The notes beneath the pieces are model-generated. The model saw only the letters and a program-made list of their open reading frames with translations, was not told where the DNA came from and searched no databases. From Catenovulum sp052056295 (GTDB taxonomy: Bacteria > Pseudomonadota > Gammaproteobacteria > Enterobacterales > Alteromonadaceae), in contig NZ_CP182493.1 of NCBI RefSeq assembly GCF_052056295.1, positions 2,852,001-2,916,000 on the forward strand: a stretch of 64,000 bases of DNA, written 5' to 3'. Positions 1 to 9,036 of this stretch are shown here, piece by piece. Position 1 is the stretch's first letter. The number at the start of each line of letters is the position of its first letter. Made by a program: the position numbers and the translations under genes.

Positions 1-394
1 CTAATGCTACTATGCCTTGATAGCGTTCGCCTTTTTCTGGGGTAATGGTGATCACCATAAAGCCTTTGTCACCAAAAGCACTGGACAATTTATTGTCAGT
101 TGGCGCTTGTGAGTATCGTGCAACACCACGTAAAGCTTGTTTGTCTGTGCCGTTAATTGCAACGTAAGAAACAGGCCCATTGCCTTGAATTTGTACCGCG
201 ATATCACCGGTAAATTTTAACGTTGCAGTTAATAAACTGGTTGCCGCAAATAGTTCACCAATAATCTGTTTGATGCTGTCTGGGTAGTTGTGATTCTGCA
301 ACATTTGCTGATAACTATCGGCAAGCTGCACTAACTCACCACGTACATTCATTTCGTCAAAAATATATCGATTTAGTTGATCTGGCGTTTTCAT
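1..394 (-). CDS. hslO: Hsp33 redox-regulated chaperone, N-terminal part (cut by window start)
   Basis: The frame begins at an ATG at 392-394 on the minus strand and stays open to base 1, giving about 131 N-terminal residues. The protein begins MKTPDQLNRYIFDEMNVRGE and continues with the Hsp33 core fold (QGNGPVSYVAINGTD). Hsp33 is a cytoplasmic holdase activated when its C-terminal zinc cysteines are oxidised; that zinc domain lies outside the window and cannot be checked. The start is 2 bases beyond the hslR stop, so hslR and hslO are probably one transcript, matching the hslR-hslO pairing of E. coli. Confidence 0.93.
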   Translation of the reverse strand, partial: MKTPDQLNRYIFDEMNVRGELVQLADSYQQMLQNHNYPDSIKQIIGELFAATSLLTATLKFTGDIAVQIQGNGPVSYVAINGTDKQALRGVARYSQAPTDNKLSSAFGDKGFMVITITPEKGERYQGIVAL

Positions 395-396
395 CT

Positions 397-819
397 CTAT
401 TGTCCAAGTTTGTGCTGTTTAGCTTCAATAAGTTGGCGACGTTGTTTCTTGTCTGGTTTGGTATCAGGTCTAGGGTTAACCGAGTGCTGCTGTTTGCGCA
501 CTTCCGCCTGTTCTGTTCGTTTTTTAACGCTTTCTTCGGTTTCTTGATAAAGTTGTTGCGCAAGTGGCGCACTTAAACGATTTTCTGACAGTGCCAGCAC
601 GTTAATTTGTTTCTCATCAAAACCTTGTTGAATGGTTAACTGCGCACCAATCTCAACTGTGCGGCTGGCTTTGCATCTTTGGCCATTAAATTTAATTTTG
701 CCATTTTCAATCATGCCACGTGCCAGCGCGCGCGTTTTAAAAAAGCGTGCCGCCCATAACCATTTATCTAGCCGCATTGCTTGGCTGGTTGTGTTTTGTT
801 TGGAACTTTTGTTACTCAT
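397..819 (-). CDS. hslR: Heat shock protein 15, S4-domain RNA-binding ribosome rescue factor
   Basis: A 140-residue protein with an N-terminal S4 RNA-binding domain (residues about 16-75; MRLDKWLWAARFFKTRALA, then GQRCKASRTVEIGAQL) and a basic, Gln/Lys-rich tail (KKRTEQAEVRKQQ, KPDKKQRRQ). In E. coli Hsp15 binds free 50S subunits carrying a stalled nascent chain. Length and tail match the family. It is the first gene of an hslR-hslO unit, divergent from gspC across a 220-bp gap (820-1039). No clear heat-shock promoter could be assigned by eye. Confidence 0.92.
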   Translation of the reverse strand: MSNKSSKQNTTSQAMRLDKWLWAARFFKTRALARGMIENGKIKFNGQRCKASRTVEIGAQLTIQQGFDEKQINVLALSENRLSAPLAQQLYQETEESVKKRTEQAEVRKQQHSVNPRPDTKPDKKQRRQLIEAKQHKLGQ

Positions 820-961
820 CTAAGTACTAACTACCACAAATTCAGCGTTAAAAAGTGCTATTGTATCTGTTAAACTGCGTGCACAAAAGTAATTAGCAGC
901 ATGGAAAGTTAGTTTAGCTAATGAATTCAGGTTGCAAATTTATTAAAAACGTAACATTCTG

Positions 962-989
962 TTGCGATAATTACGGGCTACCTTATAAA
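962..989 (+). promoter_or_regulatory. Candidate sigma-70 promoter of the gsp operon
   Basis: TTGCGA at 962-967 and TATAAA at 984-989 are separated by 16 bases. Transcription would begin near 997, about 43 bases before the gspC start. This is the only good -35/-10 pair seen on the plus strand of the hslR-gspC gap. It rests on sequence match only. Confidence 0.45.
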
Positions 990-1039
990 TTTCACAATGT
1001 TAGCCCGCTACAGGCATTAACAAATTTGGTTTAAATACT

Positions 1040-1975
1040 TTGCAAGAAAAAATTCAACAGGGTTTAGAGTTAACCAAAAAACTACCACAACAAAAGCTTA
1101 GTTTAATGGTCAGCATTTTATTGCTGATTTATATTGCTTGGTTGCTCGCGAACATTACTTGGAAGTTGTTTCCACAGCCGAATGCGGCTTCAATCAATTT
1201 ACGCTCAGCGAGCACTGTAGCTGCCAATACTGTGGTTGCAGATATCAATCGCATCACTAAGTTAAACCTATTTGGTGACTTTTCTGCCGCACCTGTGGTG
1301 CAAACTCGTCCAGTCGAAGATGCGCCCGTGACAACTCTTAATTTAAAATTAACCGGTGTTGTGCCTAGCTCAGAGCCTAGTTTAGCTGCAGCTATCATTG
1401 AAAAAAGTGGCTCGCAAGATGTTTATGGGTTAGATGAAAAAATTGATGGTACCCGTGCGATAGTTCGCGAAATTTACCCAGACAGAATAATTATTGAACA
1501 ATCTAGCCGTCGTGAAACTCTAATGCTTGAAGGCCAAGAATATAGTGCGTTAGCAGCTGAAGAGGCGAGCGAGATAAATGACCTTGCGCAAGACGAAGCA
1601 GATATAGTTGATACGCCGGTCGAGCCAGATGAAACTGAGCAAGCGAATATTTCTGGCGAAGAAAAAGAAGCATTAGAAAGTTTACGTGAAGACGCGTTTG
1701 CTGATCCGGGTAAATTAGTTGATTACATTAAAGTGTCGCCAGTACGCCGCGATGGTGAATTGGTCGGCTATAGATTGTATCCAGGTAAAGATCCTAAACT
1801 ATTTCAATCGGTTGGCTTAAACGCAGGGGACATAGCTATTGAAATTAATGGCTTTGATCTAACCAATCTATCACAAGCAATGCAGGCTATGGCGCAATTA
1901 AAGGACGCGCAAGAAGCTAGCATTATGGTCGAACGTGATGGTTCAGTCCGTCAAATTTATATCTCGTTGTATTAA
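1040..1975 (+). CDS. gspC: Type II secretion system protein GspC (inner-membrane, secretin-contacting)
   Basis: The 311-residue protein has one membrane span near residues 20-40 (LMVSILLLIYIAWLLANIT), a periplasmic homology region around residues 65-170 (TKLNLFGDF, then TLNLKLTGVV) and a C-terminal PDZ-like domain (about 225-311: VSPVRRDGELVGYRLYPG, LNAGDIAIEINGFDL). GspC links the inner-membrane platform to the GspD secretin. An acidic segment (residues about 175-220) separates the homology region from the PDZ domain. The start is a TTG at 1040 with a weak ribosome site; the next in-frame ATG would cut into the membrane span, so TTG is preferred. It is the first gene of gspC-N. Confidence 0.94.
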   Translation: MQEKIQQGLELTKKLPQQKLSLMVSILLLIYIAWLLANITWKLFPQPNAASINLRSASTVAANTVVADINRITKLNLFGDFSAAPVVQTRPVEDAPVTTLNLKLTGVVPSSEPSLAAAIIEKSGSQDVYGLDEKIDGTRAIVREIYPDRIIIEQSSRRETLMLEGQEYSALAAEEASEINDLAQDEADIVDTPVEPDETEQANISGEEKEALESLREDAFADPGKLVDYIKVSPVRRDGELVGYRLYPGKDPKLFQSVGLNAGDIAIEINGFDLTNLSQAMQAMAQLKDAQEASIMVERDGSVRQIYISLY

Positions 1976-2010
1976 AAATGAACTCAAAAATGATAACGGA
2001 GCAAAAGGGC

Positions 2011-4140
2011 ATGAGCATTAATAAGCGCCCAGCACTAACTAACAAATTGTCTGCGCTGACTTTATCAGCTTTTTTAGCTTTTTCTGCACCTAGCGCAGTT
2101 GCCGCAGAGTATTCACCGAATTTTAAAGGCACTGACATTAACGAATTTATCAACATAGTTGGTAAAAACTTAAAGAAAACCATTATTGTTGACCCGAATG
2201 TGCGCGGCAAAATAAATGTGCGTAGTTATGATTTGCTTAATGAAGAGCAGTACTACCAATTCTTTTTAAACGTCTTAGAAGTTTACGATTATGCCGTAGT
2301 CGAAATGTCTAATGGTGTATTAAAAGTTATTCGTGATAAAGACGCTAAAACATCTGCTATTCCAGTTGTTGAAACAGACGAGTCGGGTGATGGCGATGCT
2401 ATGGTGACTCGGGTTGTGCAAGTGTACAACGTATCGGTAAAAGAATTATCACCATTGTTGCGTCAGTTAAATGACCAAGCTGGTGGTGGTAACGTGGTGC
2501 ATTACGATCCATCAAACGTCATTATGTTAACTGGTCGTGCAGCTGTGGTTAATCGCCTGGCTGAAATTATTCGTCGTGTTGACCAAGCCGGTGACCAAGA
2601 AGTTGAAATTATTAAATTAAAATTCGCTTCAGCCAGCGAAATGGTGCGTATTATTGATACGTTGACTAAAAACTCAGCTAAAGATAGAACACCAGATAAC
2701 TTGATCCCTAAAGTAGTTGCGGATGATAGGACTAATAGCGTAATCGTTAGTGGTGAAGGTAAAGCGCGTCAACGTACAATCGACATGATTAAACGTTTAG
2801 ACAGCGAGTTAGAGACAAATGGTAATACCAAAGTTTATTACTTAAAATATGCCAAAGCAGAAGATTTAGTTAAAGTTTTACAAGGTGTTAGTACCAGTAT
2901 TGCCGAAGACAAAGCGGGTGGCACCAACAAACGTAGTTCAAGCAGCAATCGTGACGTCAGTATTGATGCTCACCCAGACAGCAACGCATTAGTGATTACT
3001 GCTGAACCAGATATGATGCGCTCACTTGAAGCTGTTATTCGCCAACTAGATATTCGCCGTGCACAAGTACAAGTAGAAGCCATTATTGTTGAAGTATTTG
3101 AAGGTGATGGTTTTAACTTAGGTGTGCAATGGATCAGCGAAGAAGGCGGCATGGTGCAGTTTAGTAACTCAACACCAATTGGTGCGTTAGCTGTAGGTGC
3201 AGAGCAAGCAAGAACACAACGTGATCCAGACACTATTTTTTATCAAACTGATGCTGCTGGTAACCCAGTGTATGAAACAGACAGCAATGGTAACTTAGTT
3301 CGTGTTATTGAAAGTATTGAACAAGGTAAAGAAATTCGAGGTGATTTCAGCACTCTAGCTTCTTTATTAGGTGGCATTAACGGTACTATGGTTGGTGTTA
3401 TTAAAGATGGTTGGGGCGCGGTATTACAAGCTGTAACCACAGCTACTAACTCAAATATTCTGGCGACACCAAGTTTAACTACCTTAGATAACCAAGAAGC
3501 TTCGTTTATTGTTGGTCAAGAAGTACCAACTATCACAGGTGCAACCGCTTCTAGTTCAAATACTAACCCCTTCCAAACAGTTGAGCGTAAAGAAGTGGGT
3601 ATCAAGTTAAAAGTAACCCCACAAATTAACGAAGGTGATGCTGTAATGCTTGCTATTGAGCAAGAAGTATCGAGTGTTGCTGGTGCAACAGGTATAGACG
3701 TTAGTTTCAATAAACGTGAAATTAAAACCACAGTTATGGCCGAAGATGGTGGCACTATTGTATTAGGTGGTTTAATTGACGAAGACATTCAAGAAAGTGT
3801 TTCTAAAGTGCCTTTGTTAGGTGATATTCCAATTATTGGTAACTTGTTTAAATCAACCAGTAATACCAAGCGTAAACGTAACTTAATGGTATTTATTCGT
3901 CCAACCATTATTCGTGATGGTATGAGCCAAAACAAAATTAGCCATCGCAAATATAACTTTATGCGTGCGCAACAATTAGATCGTCAAGCAAATGGTAACT
4001 TCTTATCTTACAGTGACGACATTTCAATTTTACCAGATTGGGATGAAGCAATGGCATTACCACCTTCGTTTGAAGACTACCTAATTGAAAAAGGTGCGTT
4101 AGACGAGTATCTGAAAAAAGACAAAGCTGAACGAGAGTAA
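2011..4140 (+). CDS. gspD: Type II secretion system secretin GspD
   Basis: Outer-membrane secretin that forms the exit channel. It has a signal peptide ending near SAVAA, an N0 domain (YSPNFKGTDINEFINIVGKN), repeated N1-N3 domains with VVHYDPSNVIMLTGRAA-type strands, and a C-terminal secretin domain containing VPLLGDIPIIGNLF (about residues 600-613) and VGQEVPTITG. The ATG at 2011 is chosen because GGAG at 1997-2000 is well spaced and the signal peptide is then normal (709 residues). Upstream in-frame ATGs at 1978 (720 residues) and 1990 have no ribosome site. It follows gspC closely. Confidence 0.96.
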   Translation: MSINKRPALTNKLSALTLSAFLAFSAPSAVAAEYSPNFKGTDINEFINIVGKNLKKTIIVDPNVRGKINVRSYDLLNEEQYYQFFLNVLEVYDYAVVEMSNGVLKVIRDKDAKTSAIPVVETDESGDGDAMVTRVVQVYNVSVKELSPLLRQLNDQAGGGNVVHYDPSNVIMLTGRAAVVNRLAEIIRRVDQAGDQEVEIIKLKFASASEMVRIIDTLTKNSAKDRTPDNLIPKVVADDRTNSVIVSGEGKARQRTIDMIKRLDSELETNGNTKVYYLKYAKAEDLVKVLQGVSTSIAEDKAGGTNKRSSSSNRDVSIDAHPDSNALVITAEPDMMRSLEAVIRQLDIRRAQVQVEAIIVEVFEGDGFNLGVQWISEEGGMVQFSNSTPIGALAVGAEQARTQRDPDTIFYQTDAAGNPVYETDSNGNLVRVIESIEQGKEIRGDFSTLASLLGGINGTMVGVIKDGWGAVLQAVTTATNSNILATPSLTTLDNQEASFIVGQEVPTITGATASSSNTNPFQTVERKEVGIKLKVTPQINEGDAVMLAIEQEVSSVAGATGIDVSFNKREIKTTVMAEDGGTIVLGGLIDEDIQESVSKVPLLGDIPIIGNLFKSTSNTKRKRNLMVFIRPTIIRDGMSQNKISHRKYNFMRAQQLDRQANGNFLSYSDDISILPDWDEAMALPPSFEDYLIEKGALDEYLKKDKAERE

Positions 4141-4145
4141 AGCTG

Positions 4146-5738
4146 ATGACAGATTCTAAGTTTGCAGATGAATTGGCTGATGAAGCTTTAGAACAAGCGC
4201 CATTTGCAGAAAACCAAACGCTAGCTGAAGACGCTGACATGGCAGACGATGAGCTGCCAATTGGTGCTTCGCGTGTACCATTTAGTTTTGCTAATCGCCA
4301 CGGAGTATTGTTAGAAAAACAAGACGATGCTTCATGGTTAGCTATTTGTCGTCCAGATGTCGAAACCGCTACTTTATTAGAAATTCGTCGCTTTTTAGCT
4401 CAACCTTTTAGCATTGAAAAAGTAGCGAAAGATGCATTTGAACTGAGGTTAACGACGGCTTATCAACGTGACTCATCCGAAGCTCGTCAGTTGATGGAAG
4501 ATATAGGCAACGAAGCTGATTTATTCTCGTTAGTTGACGAGTTACCTGAAACAGAAGATTTGCTCGAAAATGAAGATGATGCACCTATTATCAAGCTGAT
4601 TAACGCTATGTTAAGTGAAGCGATTAAAGAAGGTGCATCGGATATTCACGTTGAAACGTTTGAAAAAGAACTAAAAGTGCGCTTCCGTGTGGATGGCATT
4701 TTACGTGAGGTGTTAAAACCAAATCGTAAATTAGCTTCTGTGTTAATTTCGCGGATTAAAGTTATGGCGAAACTCGACATAGCGGAAAAACGTGTACCGC
4801 AGGATGGTCGTATTTCATTAAGAATTGCCGGCCGTGCCGTTGACGTACGTGTTAGTACTATGCCATCGAGCCATGGCGAACGCGCGGTACTGCGTCTACT
4901 GGACAAAAACAACGCCAAACTAGATTTAAAAGATTTGGGCATGACCCAAGCTAATCGTGATTTGTTTAGTGGACTTATCCACAAACCGCATGGGATTATT
5001 TTGGTTACAGGTCCTACTGGTTCGGGTAAATCAACCACCTTGTATGCGGGTTTATCTGAACTGAATTCTGATGATAGAAACATCCTAACGGTTGAAGACC
5101 CGATTGAATATGCATTAGAAGGCATAGGGCAAACGCAAGTGAATACCAAAGTGGATATGACTTTTGCCCGTGGTTTACGTGCAATTTTACGTCAAGATCC
5201 AGATGTGGTTATGGTTGGTGAAATTCGTGATTTAGAAACTGCGCATATAGCTGTGCAAGCGAGTTTAACTGGTCACTTAGTAATGTCGACACTCCATACT
5301 AATACAGCCGCTGGTGCTATTACCCGATTAGAAGATATGGGCGTTGAACCTTTCTTATTATCTTCGTCTTTATTAGGTGTATTGGCGCAGCGCTTGGTGC
5401 GGACTTTATGTCATGATTGTAAAGAGCCACATCAAGCAGATGCTCGTGAAGCTGAAATTTTAGGTTTATCTGCAGCGCAAATAACCAGTACAACTATTTA
5501 CCGAGCCAAAGGCTGCCCTGAATGTAATGGCACAGGTTATCGTGGCCGTTCGGGTATTCATGAACTCTTGGTTGTTAACGAACAAATTCGTGAAATGATC
5601 CACAATGGTGATGGTGAACAAGCAATTGAAAAATTAGTTCGTCAATCAACTCCAAGTATTCGTCAAGACGGCTGTAGCAAAGTTTTAGCTGGTGTAACTT
5701 CGTTAGAAGAAGTTATCCGTGTTACACGTGAGGATTAA
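4146..5738 (+). CDS. gspE: Type II secretion ATPase GspE
   Basis: This 530-residue cytoplasmic ATPase powers pseudopilus assembly. The T2SSE core shows Walker A GPTGSGKSTT (about residue 289), the Asp box VEDPIEYAL, Walker B DPDVVMVGEIRD and His box HLVMSTLHTN. A zinc-binding four-Cys region follows (CHDC near 420, CPEC near 456), as usual in GspE. The N-terminal domain, which normally docks on GspL, opens with a run of acidic residues. A GAGAG ribosome site lies 8 bases before the ATG, overlapping the gspD stop. Confidence 0.97.
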   Translation: MTDSKFADELADEALEQAPFAENQTLAEDADMADDELPIGASRVPFSFANRHGVLLEKQDDASWLAICRPDVETATLLEIRRFLAQPFSIEKVAKDAFELRLTTAYQRDSSEARQLMEDIGNEADLFSLVDELPETEDLLENEDDAPIIKLINAMLSEAIKEGASDIHVETFEKELKVRFRVDGILREVLKPNRKLASVLISRIKVMAKLDIAEKRVPQDGRISLRIAGRAVDVRVSTMPSSHGERAVLRLLDKNNAKLDLKDLGMTQANRDLFSGLIHKPHGIILVTGPTGSGKSTTLYAGLSELNSDDRNILTVEDPIEYALEGIGQTQVNTKVDMTFARGLRAILRQDPDVVMVGEIRDLETAHIAVQASLTGHLVMSTLHTNTAAGAITRLEDMGVEPFLLSSSLLGVLAQRLVRTLCHDCKEPHQADAREAEILGLSAAQITSTTIYRAKGCPECNGTGYRGRSGIHELLVVNEQIREMIHNGDGEQAIEKLVRQSTPSIRQDGCSKVLAGVTSLEEVIRVTRED

Positions 5739-5743
5739 TTACA

Positions 5744-6970
5744 GTGCCTGCATTTGAATATAAGGCGCTGGATAATAAAGGGCGCAATAAAAAAGGGGTT
5801 ATTGAAGCGGATACGGCCAAAGCTGCACGCAGTGCTTTGCGCGAAAAAGGATTAATTCCGGTTGAAGTCACCACAGCGTCTGAGCAAGAAAAAAAATCGG
5901 CTGGGAGTAGTCAAAGTTTATTTTCGATAGAAAGGAAAATTTCTGCCGCTGAACTTGCATTATTAACTCGTCAACTTTCAACTTTATCGGCTTCTGGTTT
6001 ACCAATTGAAGAAGCTTTATTGGCGGTTGCCCAACAAACCGAAACACCCAGAGTTGAACGCATGATAATGGCGGTGCGCTCTAAAGTTACTGAAGGTTAC
6101 AACCTTGCTGATAGTATGGCTGAATACCCTCATATTTTTGACGAACTTTTCTGCGCTATGGTTGCAGCCGGTGAAAAATCAGGTCATTTAGATACTGTAT
6201 TAGAGCGTCTAGCTGATTACACTGAACAGCGCCAACAAACTAAATCAAAAATCCAACAAGCCTCTGTTTACCCTATTATGTTGATGGTGGTGGCTTTTAC
6301 TGTGGTTTATTTCTTATTAACTTCGGTTGTACCTAAAATCGTTAGTCAGTTTGACCGTTTAGGTGGTGATTTACCCGCTTCAACACAATTTATGATAGCT
6401 GTCAGTGACTTTTTATCCGATTTCGGTTTGCCCATGTTAGTGCTGATCTTATTGTCGGCTGTAGCTTTTCAGCGTTTAGTTAAACAAGAAAAATTTAGGT
6501 ATAAATACCATCAAACCCTATTAAAAATGCCGCTGATTGGCAAAGTGGCCCGTGGGTTAAATACCGCGCGTTTTGCCCGTACTTTAAGCATATTAACTGC
6601 CAGTGCAGTACCTTTGCTTGAGAGTATGAAAATAGCCTCTGACGTATTAACCAACGACCATATTCGCGCATCTATTGCTGATGCACGTTTACGTGTGCGT
6701 GAAGGTGCTAGTTTGCGTGCGGCATTAGAACAAACTAAGTTATTCCCACCTATGATGTTGCACATGATAGCCAGTGGTGAAAAAAGTGGTGAGTTAGAAG
6801 GCATGTTAGCAAGGGCTGCAGACAATCAAGACCGTGAGTTTGAAGCTTTAGTTAACATGACGCTGAGTGTCATAGGTCCAGCTATGGTTTTATCTATGGC
6901 TGGTGTAGTCTTTTTTATCGTTATTTCAATTTTACAGCCAATAATGGCGCTTAATTCAATGGTAGGTTAA
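5744..6970 (+). CDS. gspF: Type II secretion inner-membrane platform protein GspF
   Basis: The protein has 408 residues, normal for the family. It opens with MPAFEYKALDNKGRNKKGVI and contains two T2SSF domains (about 75-195 and 275-395), each with the LTRQLSTLSASGLPIEEAL-type motif. Membrane spans lie near 172-192, 222-242 and 378-400. GspF contacts GspE and GspL and helps feed pseudopilins into the growing fibre. The start is GTG at 5744 with GAGG (5730-5733) upstream; no closer ATG fits the conserved N-terminus. Confidence 0.96.
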   Translation: MPAFEYKALDNKGRNKKGVIEADTAKAARSALREKGLIPVEVTTASEQEKKSAGSSQSLFSIERKISAAELALLTRQLSTLSASGLPIEEALLAVAQQTETPRVERMIMAVRSKVTEGYNLADSMAEYPHIFDELFCAMVAAGEKSGHLDTVLERLADYTEQRQQTKSKIQQASVYPIMLMVVAFTVVYFLLTSVVPKIVSQFDRLGGDLPASTQFMIAVSDFLSDFGLPMLVLILLSAVAFQRLVKQEKFRYKYHQTLLKMPLIGKVARGLNTARFARTLSILTASAVPLLESMKIASDVLTNDHIRASIADARLRVREGASLRAALEQTKLFPPMMLHMIASGEKSGELEGMLARAADNQDREFEALVNMTLSVIGPAMVLSMAGVVFFIVISILQPIMALNSMVG

Positions 6971-6972
6971 AA

Positions 6973-7407
6973 ATGAGAGTGAACAAAAAACAACAAGGTT
7001 TTACCATATTAGAAATTATGGTGGTGTTGGTTATCATTGGTATTTTGGCGGGCATGATAGCGCCAAACTTTATTGGTGAAAGTGACAAAGCTAAAGTTAA
7101 AAAAGCGGCAACAGATATTATAACGCTTGAGCAATCTTTAGATATGTATAAGCTCAACAACAACGTATATCCAACAACAGAACAAGGTTTAGATGCATTG
7201 GTGAATGAACCAACAATTGAACCTGCACCACGTAATTATCCTGACGGCGGTTATATCAAACGTTTACCACAAGATCCTTGGGGCAACGAATATCAATTAT
7301 TAAGCCCAGGTGAACAAGGTAAAATTGATATTTTTTCAGTTGGCCCAGATGGTCAAGCTGATACCGAAGATGATATCGGCAACTGGAACGTAAACGAGTT
7401 TCTATAA
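6973..7407 (+). CDS. gspG: Major pseudopilin GspG
   Basis: A 144-residue pseudopilin with a short leader cleaved at QQG/FTILEIMVVL; Glu at mature position 5 is present. The C-terminus carries the acidic calcium-site loop typical of GspG (GPDGQADTEDDIGNW). It is the main subunit of the periplasmic pseudopilus. The prepilin peptidase GspO/PilD needed to process it is not in this window. It starts 2 bases after gspF stops. Confidence 0.97.
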   Translation: MRVNKKQQGFTILEIMVVLVIIGILAGMIAPNFIGESDKAKVKKAATDIITLEQSLDMYKLNNNVYPTTEQGLDALVNEPTIEPAPRNYPDGGYIKRLPQDPWGNEYQLLSPGEQGKIDIFSVGPDGQADTEDDIGNWNVNEFL

Positions 7408-7442
7408 GTCTTAGTTAATATTGTTTGCAAGATTAGTTGTGT

Positions 7443-8051
7443 ATGCCATTACGCCCTAGCCAAAAATACAGTCACAAACGTCAAGCAGGTTTTACCCTGC
7501 TTGAGGTTATGCTGGTTATGGTATTAATGGCGGTTATTTTAAGTAGTGTTAGTTTGTCGTTTGATATCCGCAGTGACTACGACAAAACCAAAGAAGAAGC
7601 GCGACGTTTTCAAGCCGCACTCCAGTTAGCTGCTGATTATGGTTTGTTAAACAATGTTCAATTGGGTGTTATCGTTAAAAAAAATCAGTATCAGTTTTTA
7701 ATTCATAATGGCGAAGACTGGCAAACTATTAGCGAAGACAAAACCTTTGCACCATATGAATTGGAAGAGGGATTTGAACTTGAGTTAACTTTAGGTGAGC
7801 TCAGTTGGATGGAAGACTATGATGCTGAAGAAGGTTTGTTTTCATCTACAGATGAAGAGGATGATGACGACGATAAAAAGAAAAAACTCATCCCACAAAT
7901 TTATTTATTTTCCAGTGGCGAGCTAACGCCTTTCACTGTGCAATTTAGTTATACACCCCCTTATGCAAGTTTTGCCGACCGAGTTGTATTAAAAGTAGAA
8001 GCGCAAGACTATTTACCCAGTAAATTGATTGACCCTGAAGAGGCCAGCTAA
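7443..8051 (+). CDS. gspH: Minor pseudopilin GspH
   Basis: A minor pseudopilin with leader cleavage at KRQAG/FTLLEVMLVM and Glu at mature position 5. The ATG at 7443 is preferred over a TTG two codons upstream. After the helix the GspH beta domain is interrupted by a very acidic and then basic insert at about residues 136-150 (STDEEDDDDDKKKK), which I do not recall as a family feature. The 3' end overlaps gspI by TAATG, suggesting coupled translation. Confidence 0.92.
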   Translation: MPLRPSQKYSHKRQAGFTLLEVMLVMVLMAVILSSVSLSFDIRSDYDKTKEEARRFQAALQLAADYGLLNNVQLGVIVKKNQYQFLIHNGEDWQTISEDKTFAPYELEEGFELELTLGELSWMEDYDAEEGLFSSTDEEDDDDDKKKKLIPQIYLFSSGELTPFTVQFSYTPPYASFADRVVLKVEAQDYLPSKLIDPEEAS

Positions 8052-8422
8052 TGCATAAGCAGCGTGGTTTCACAATTTTAGAAGTCATAGTGGCATTAGC
8101 ATTATTAGCGACAGCAGGTGTTGCTGTGGTGCAGTCATCGGCTGTGCACATTAATAGCCAAGACAGATTAAAAAATCATATATTTGCAACTTGGGTTGCG
8201 TCTAACCGGCTAAATCAGTTACAGCTCGACAAAGAATGGCCGGTAAAAAATGGCCAGAAAGGGGATATTGAACTAGCAGGCCATACTTGGTATTGGCAAC
8301 AAAAAGTGGTTAAAACCGCGTTTGGTGATGAAATGGTTGCTGTACGCATAGAGGTTTTTAGTGATGACAGTTATAAACAGTTTGTCACAGAACAAATGAC
8401 CTATATGGGGAAACCAAATTAA
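8051..8422 (+). CDS. gspI: Minor pseudopilin GspI
   Basis: A 123-residue minor pseudopilin: leader MHKQRG cleaved before FTILEVIVALALLA, Glu at mature position 5, then the short GspI C-terminal domain (VASNRLNQLQLDKEWP). GspI nucleates the pseudopilus tip with GspJ and GspK. Start and stop both overlap the neighbouring genes by TAATG. Confidence 0.95.
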   Translation: MHKQRGFTILEVIVALALLATAGVAVVQSSAVHINSQDRLKNHIFATWVASNRLNQLQLDKEWPVKNGQKGDIELAGHTWYWQQKVVKTAFGDEMVAVRIEVFSDDSYKQFVTEQMTYMGKPN

Positions 8423-9036
8423 TGCGACGCAGACTTAATAAAGGTTTTACCCTGATAGAAATGTTGTTAGCTATCACCATCTTTGCGTTATTAGGTGTTG
8501 CGGGTTTTAACATTTTATCCAGCACTACCACTGCGAATGATGTGTCTATGCAACATGGCGAAAAGCTCGCGCAATTGCAGCGCGCTATGATAATGATAGA
8601 GCGTGATTTTAGCCAATTGAGTCGACGCAGCGTGCGCATTATGGGTGAAGGGCCACAGCATACTTATATATCGCATGGTGAACTAATTTTAGATAGTGAC
8701 TCGCAAGTTTTAGCTTTTAGGCGTAACGGTTGGGTCAACCCAAATAACTTATTGCCACGCAGTGAAATTCAATCTGTTGCTTATCGCATTGTCGATGAAA
8801 AGTTAGAGCGTTTGCATTTTTTGCATCCAGATCCAGTTAAAGGTGAAGACCCACAAGTGCGAGTATTGTTGGAAGGGGTTGAACAAATTTCATTTGAGTT
8901 TTACAACCGTAAAAACAAATCCTGGGTGGATAAATGGCAACAGCCAGATCTACCTTCTGGCATTAGTATTACGCTAAAAACTTTAGATTTTGGTGAGATC
9001 ACGCGGATATTTGCTATAGCTGGAGGTGAAGTTTAA
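8422..9036 (+). CDS. gspJ: Minor pseudopilin GspJ
   Basis: A 204-residue minor pseudopilin with leader MRRRLNKG cleaved before FTLIEMLLAITIF and Glu at mature position 5. The remainder matches GspJ (QLQRAMIMIERDFSQL, then EGVEQISFEFYN). It forms the tip complex with GspI and GspK. Overlaps gspI and gspK by TAATG at each end. Confidence 0.95.
   Translation: MRRRLNKGFTLIEMLLAITIFALLGVAGFNILSSTTTANDVSMQHGEKLAQLQRAMIMIERDFSQLSRRSVRIMGEGPQHTYISHGELILDSDSQVLAFRRNGWVNPNNLLPRSEIQSVAYRIVDEKLERLHFLHPDPVKGEDPQVRVLLEGVEQISFEFYNRKNKSWVDKWQQPDLPSGISITLKTLDFGEITRIFAIAGGEV

Noticed and set aside
4646..5149. 167-residue minus-strand frame inside gspE
   Set aside because: Shadow of the conserved gspE coding sequence.
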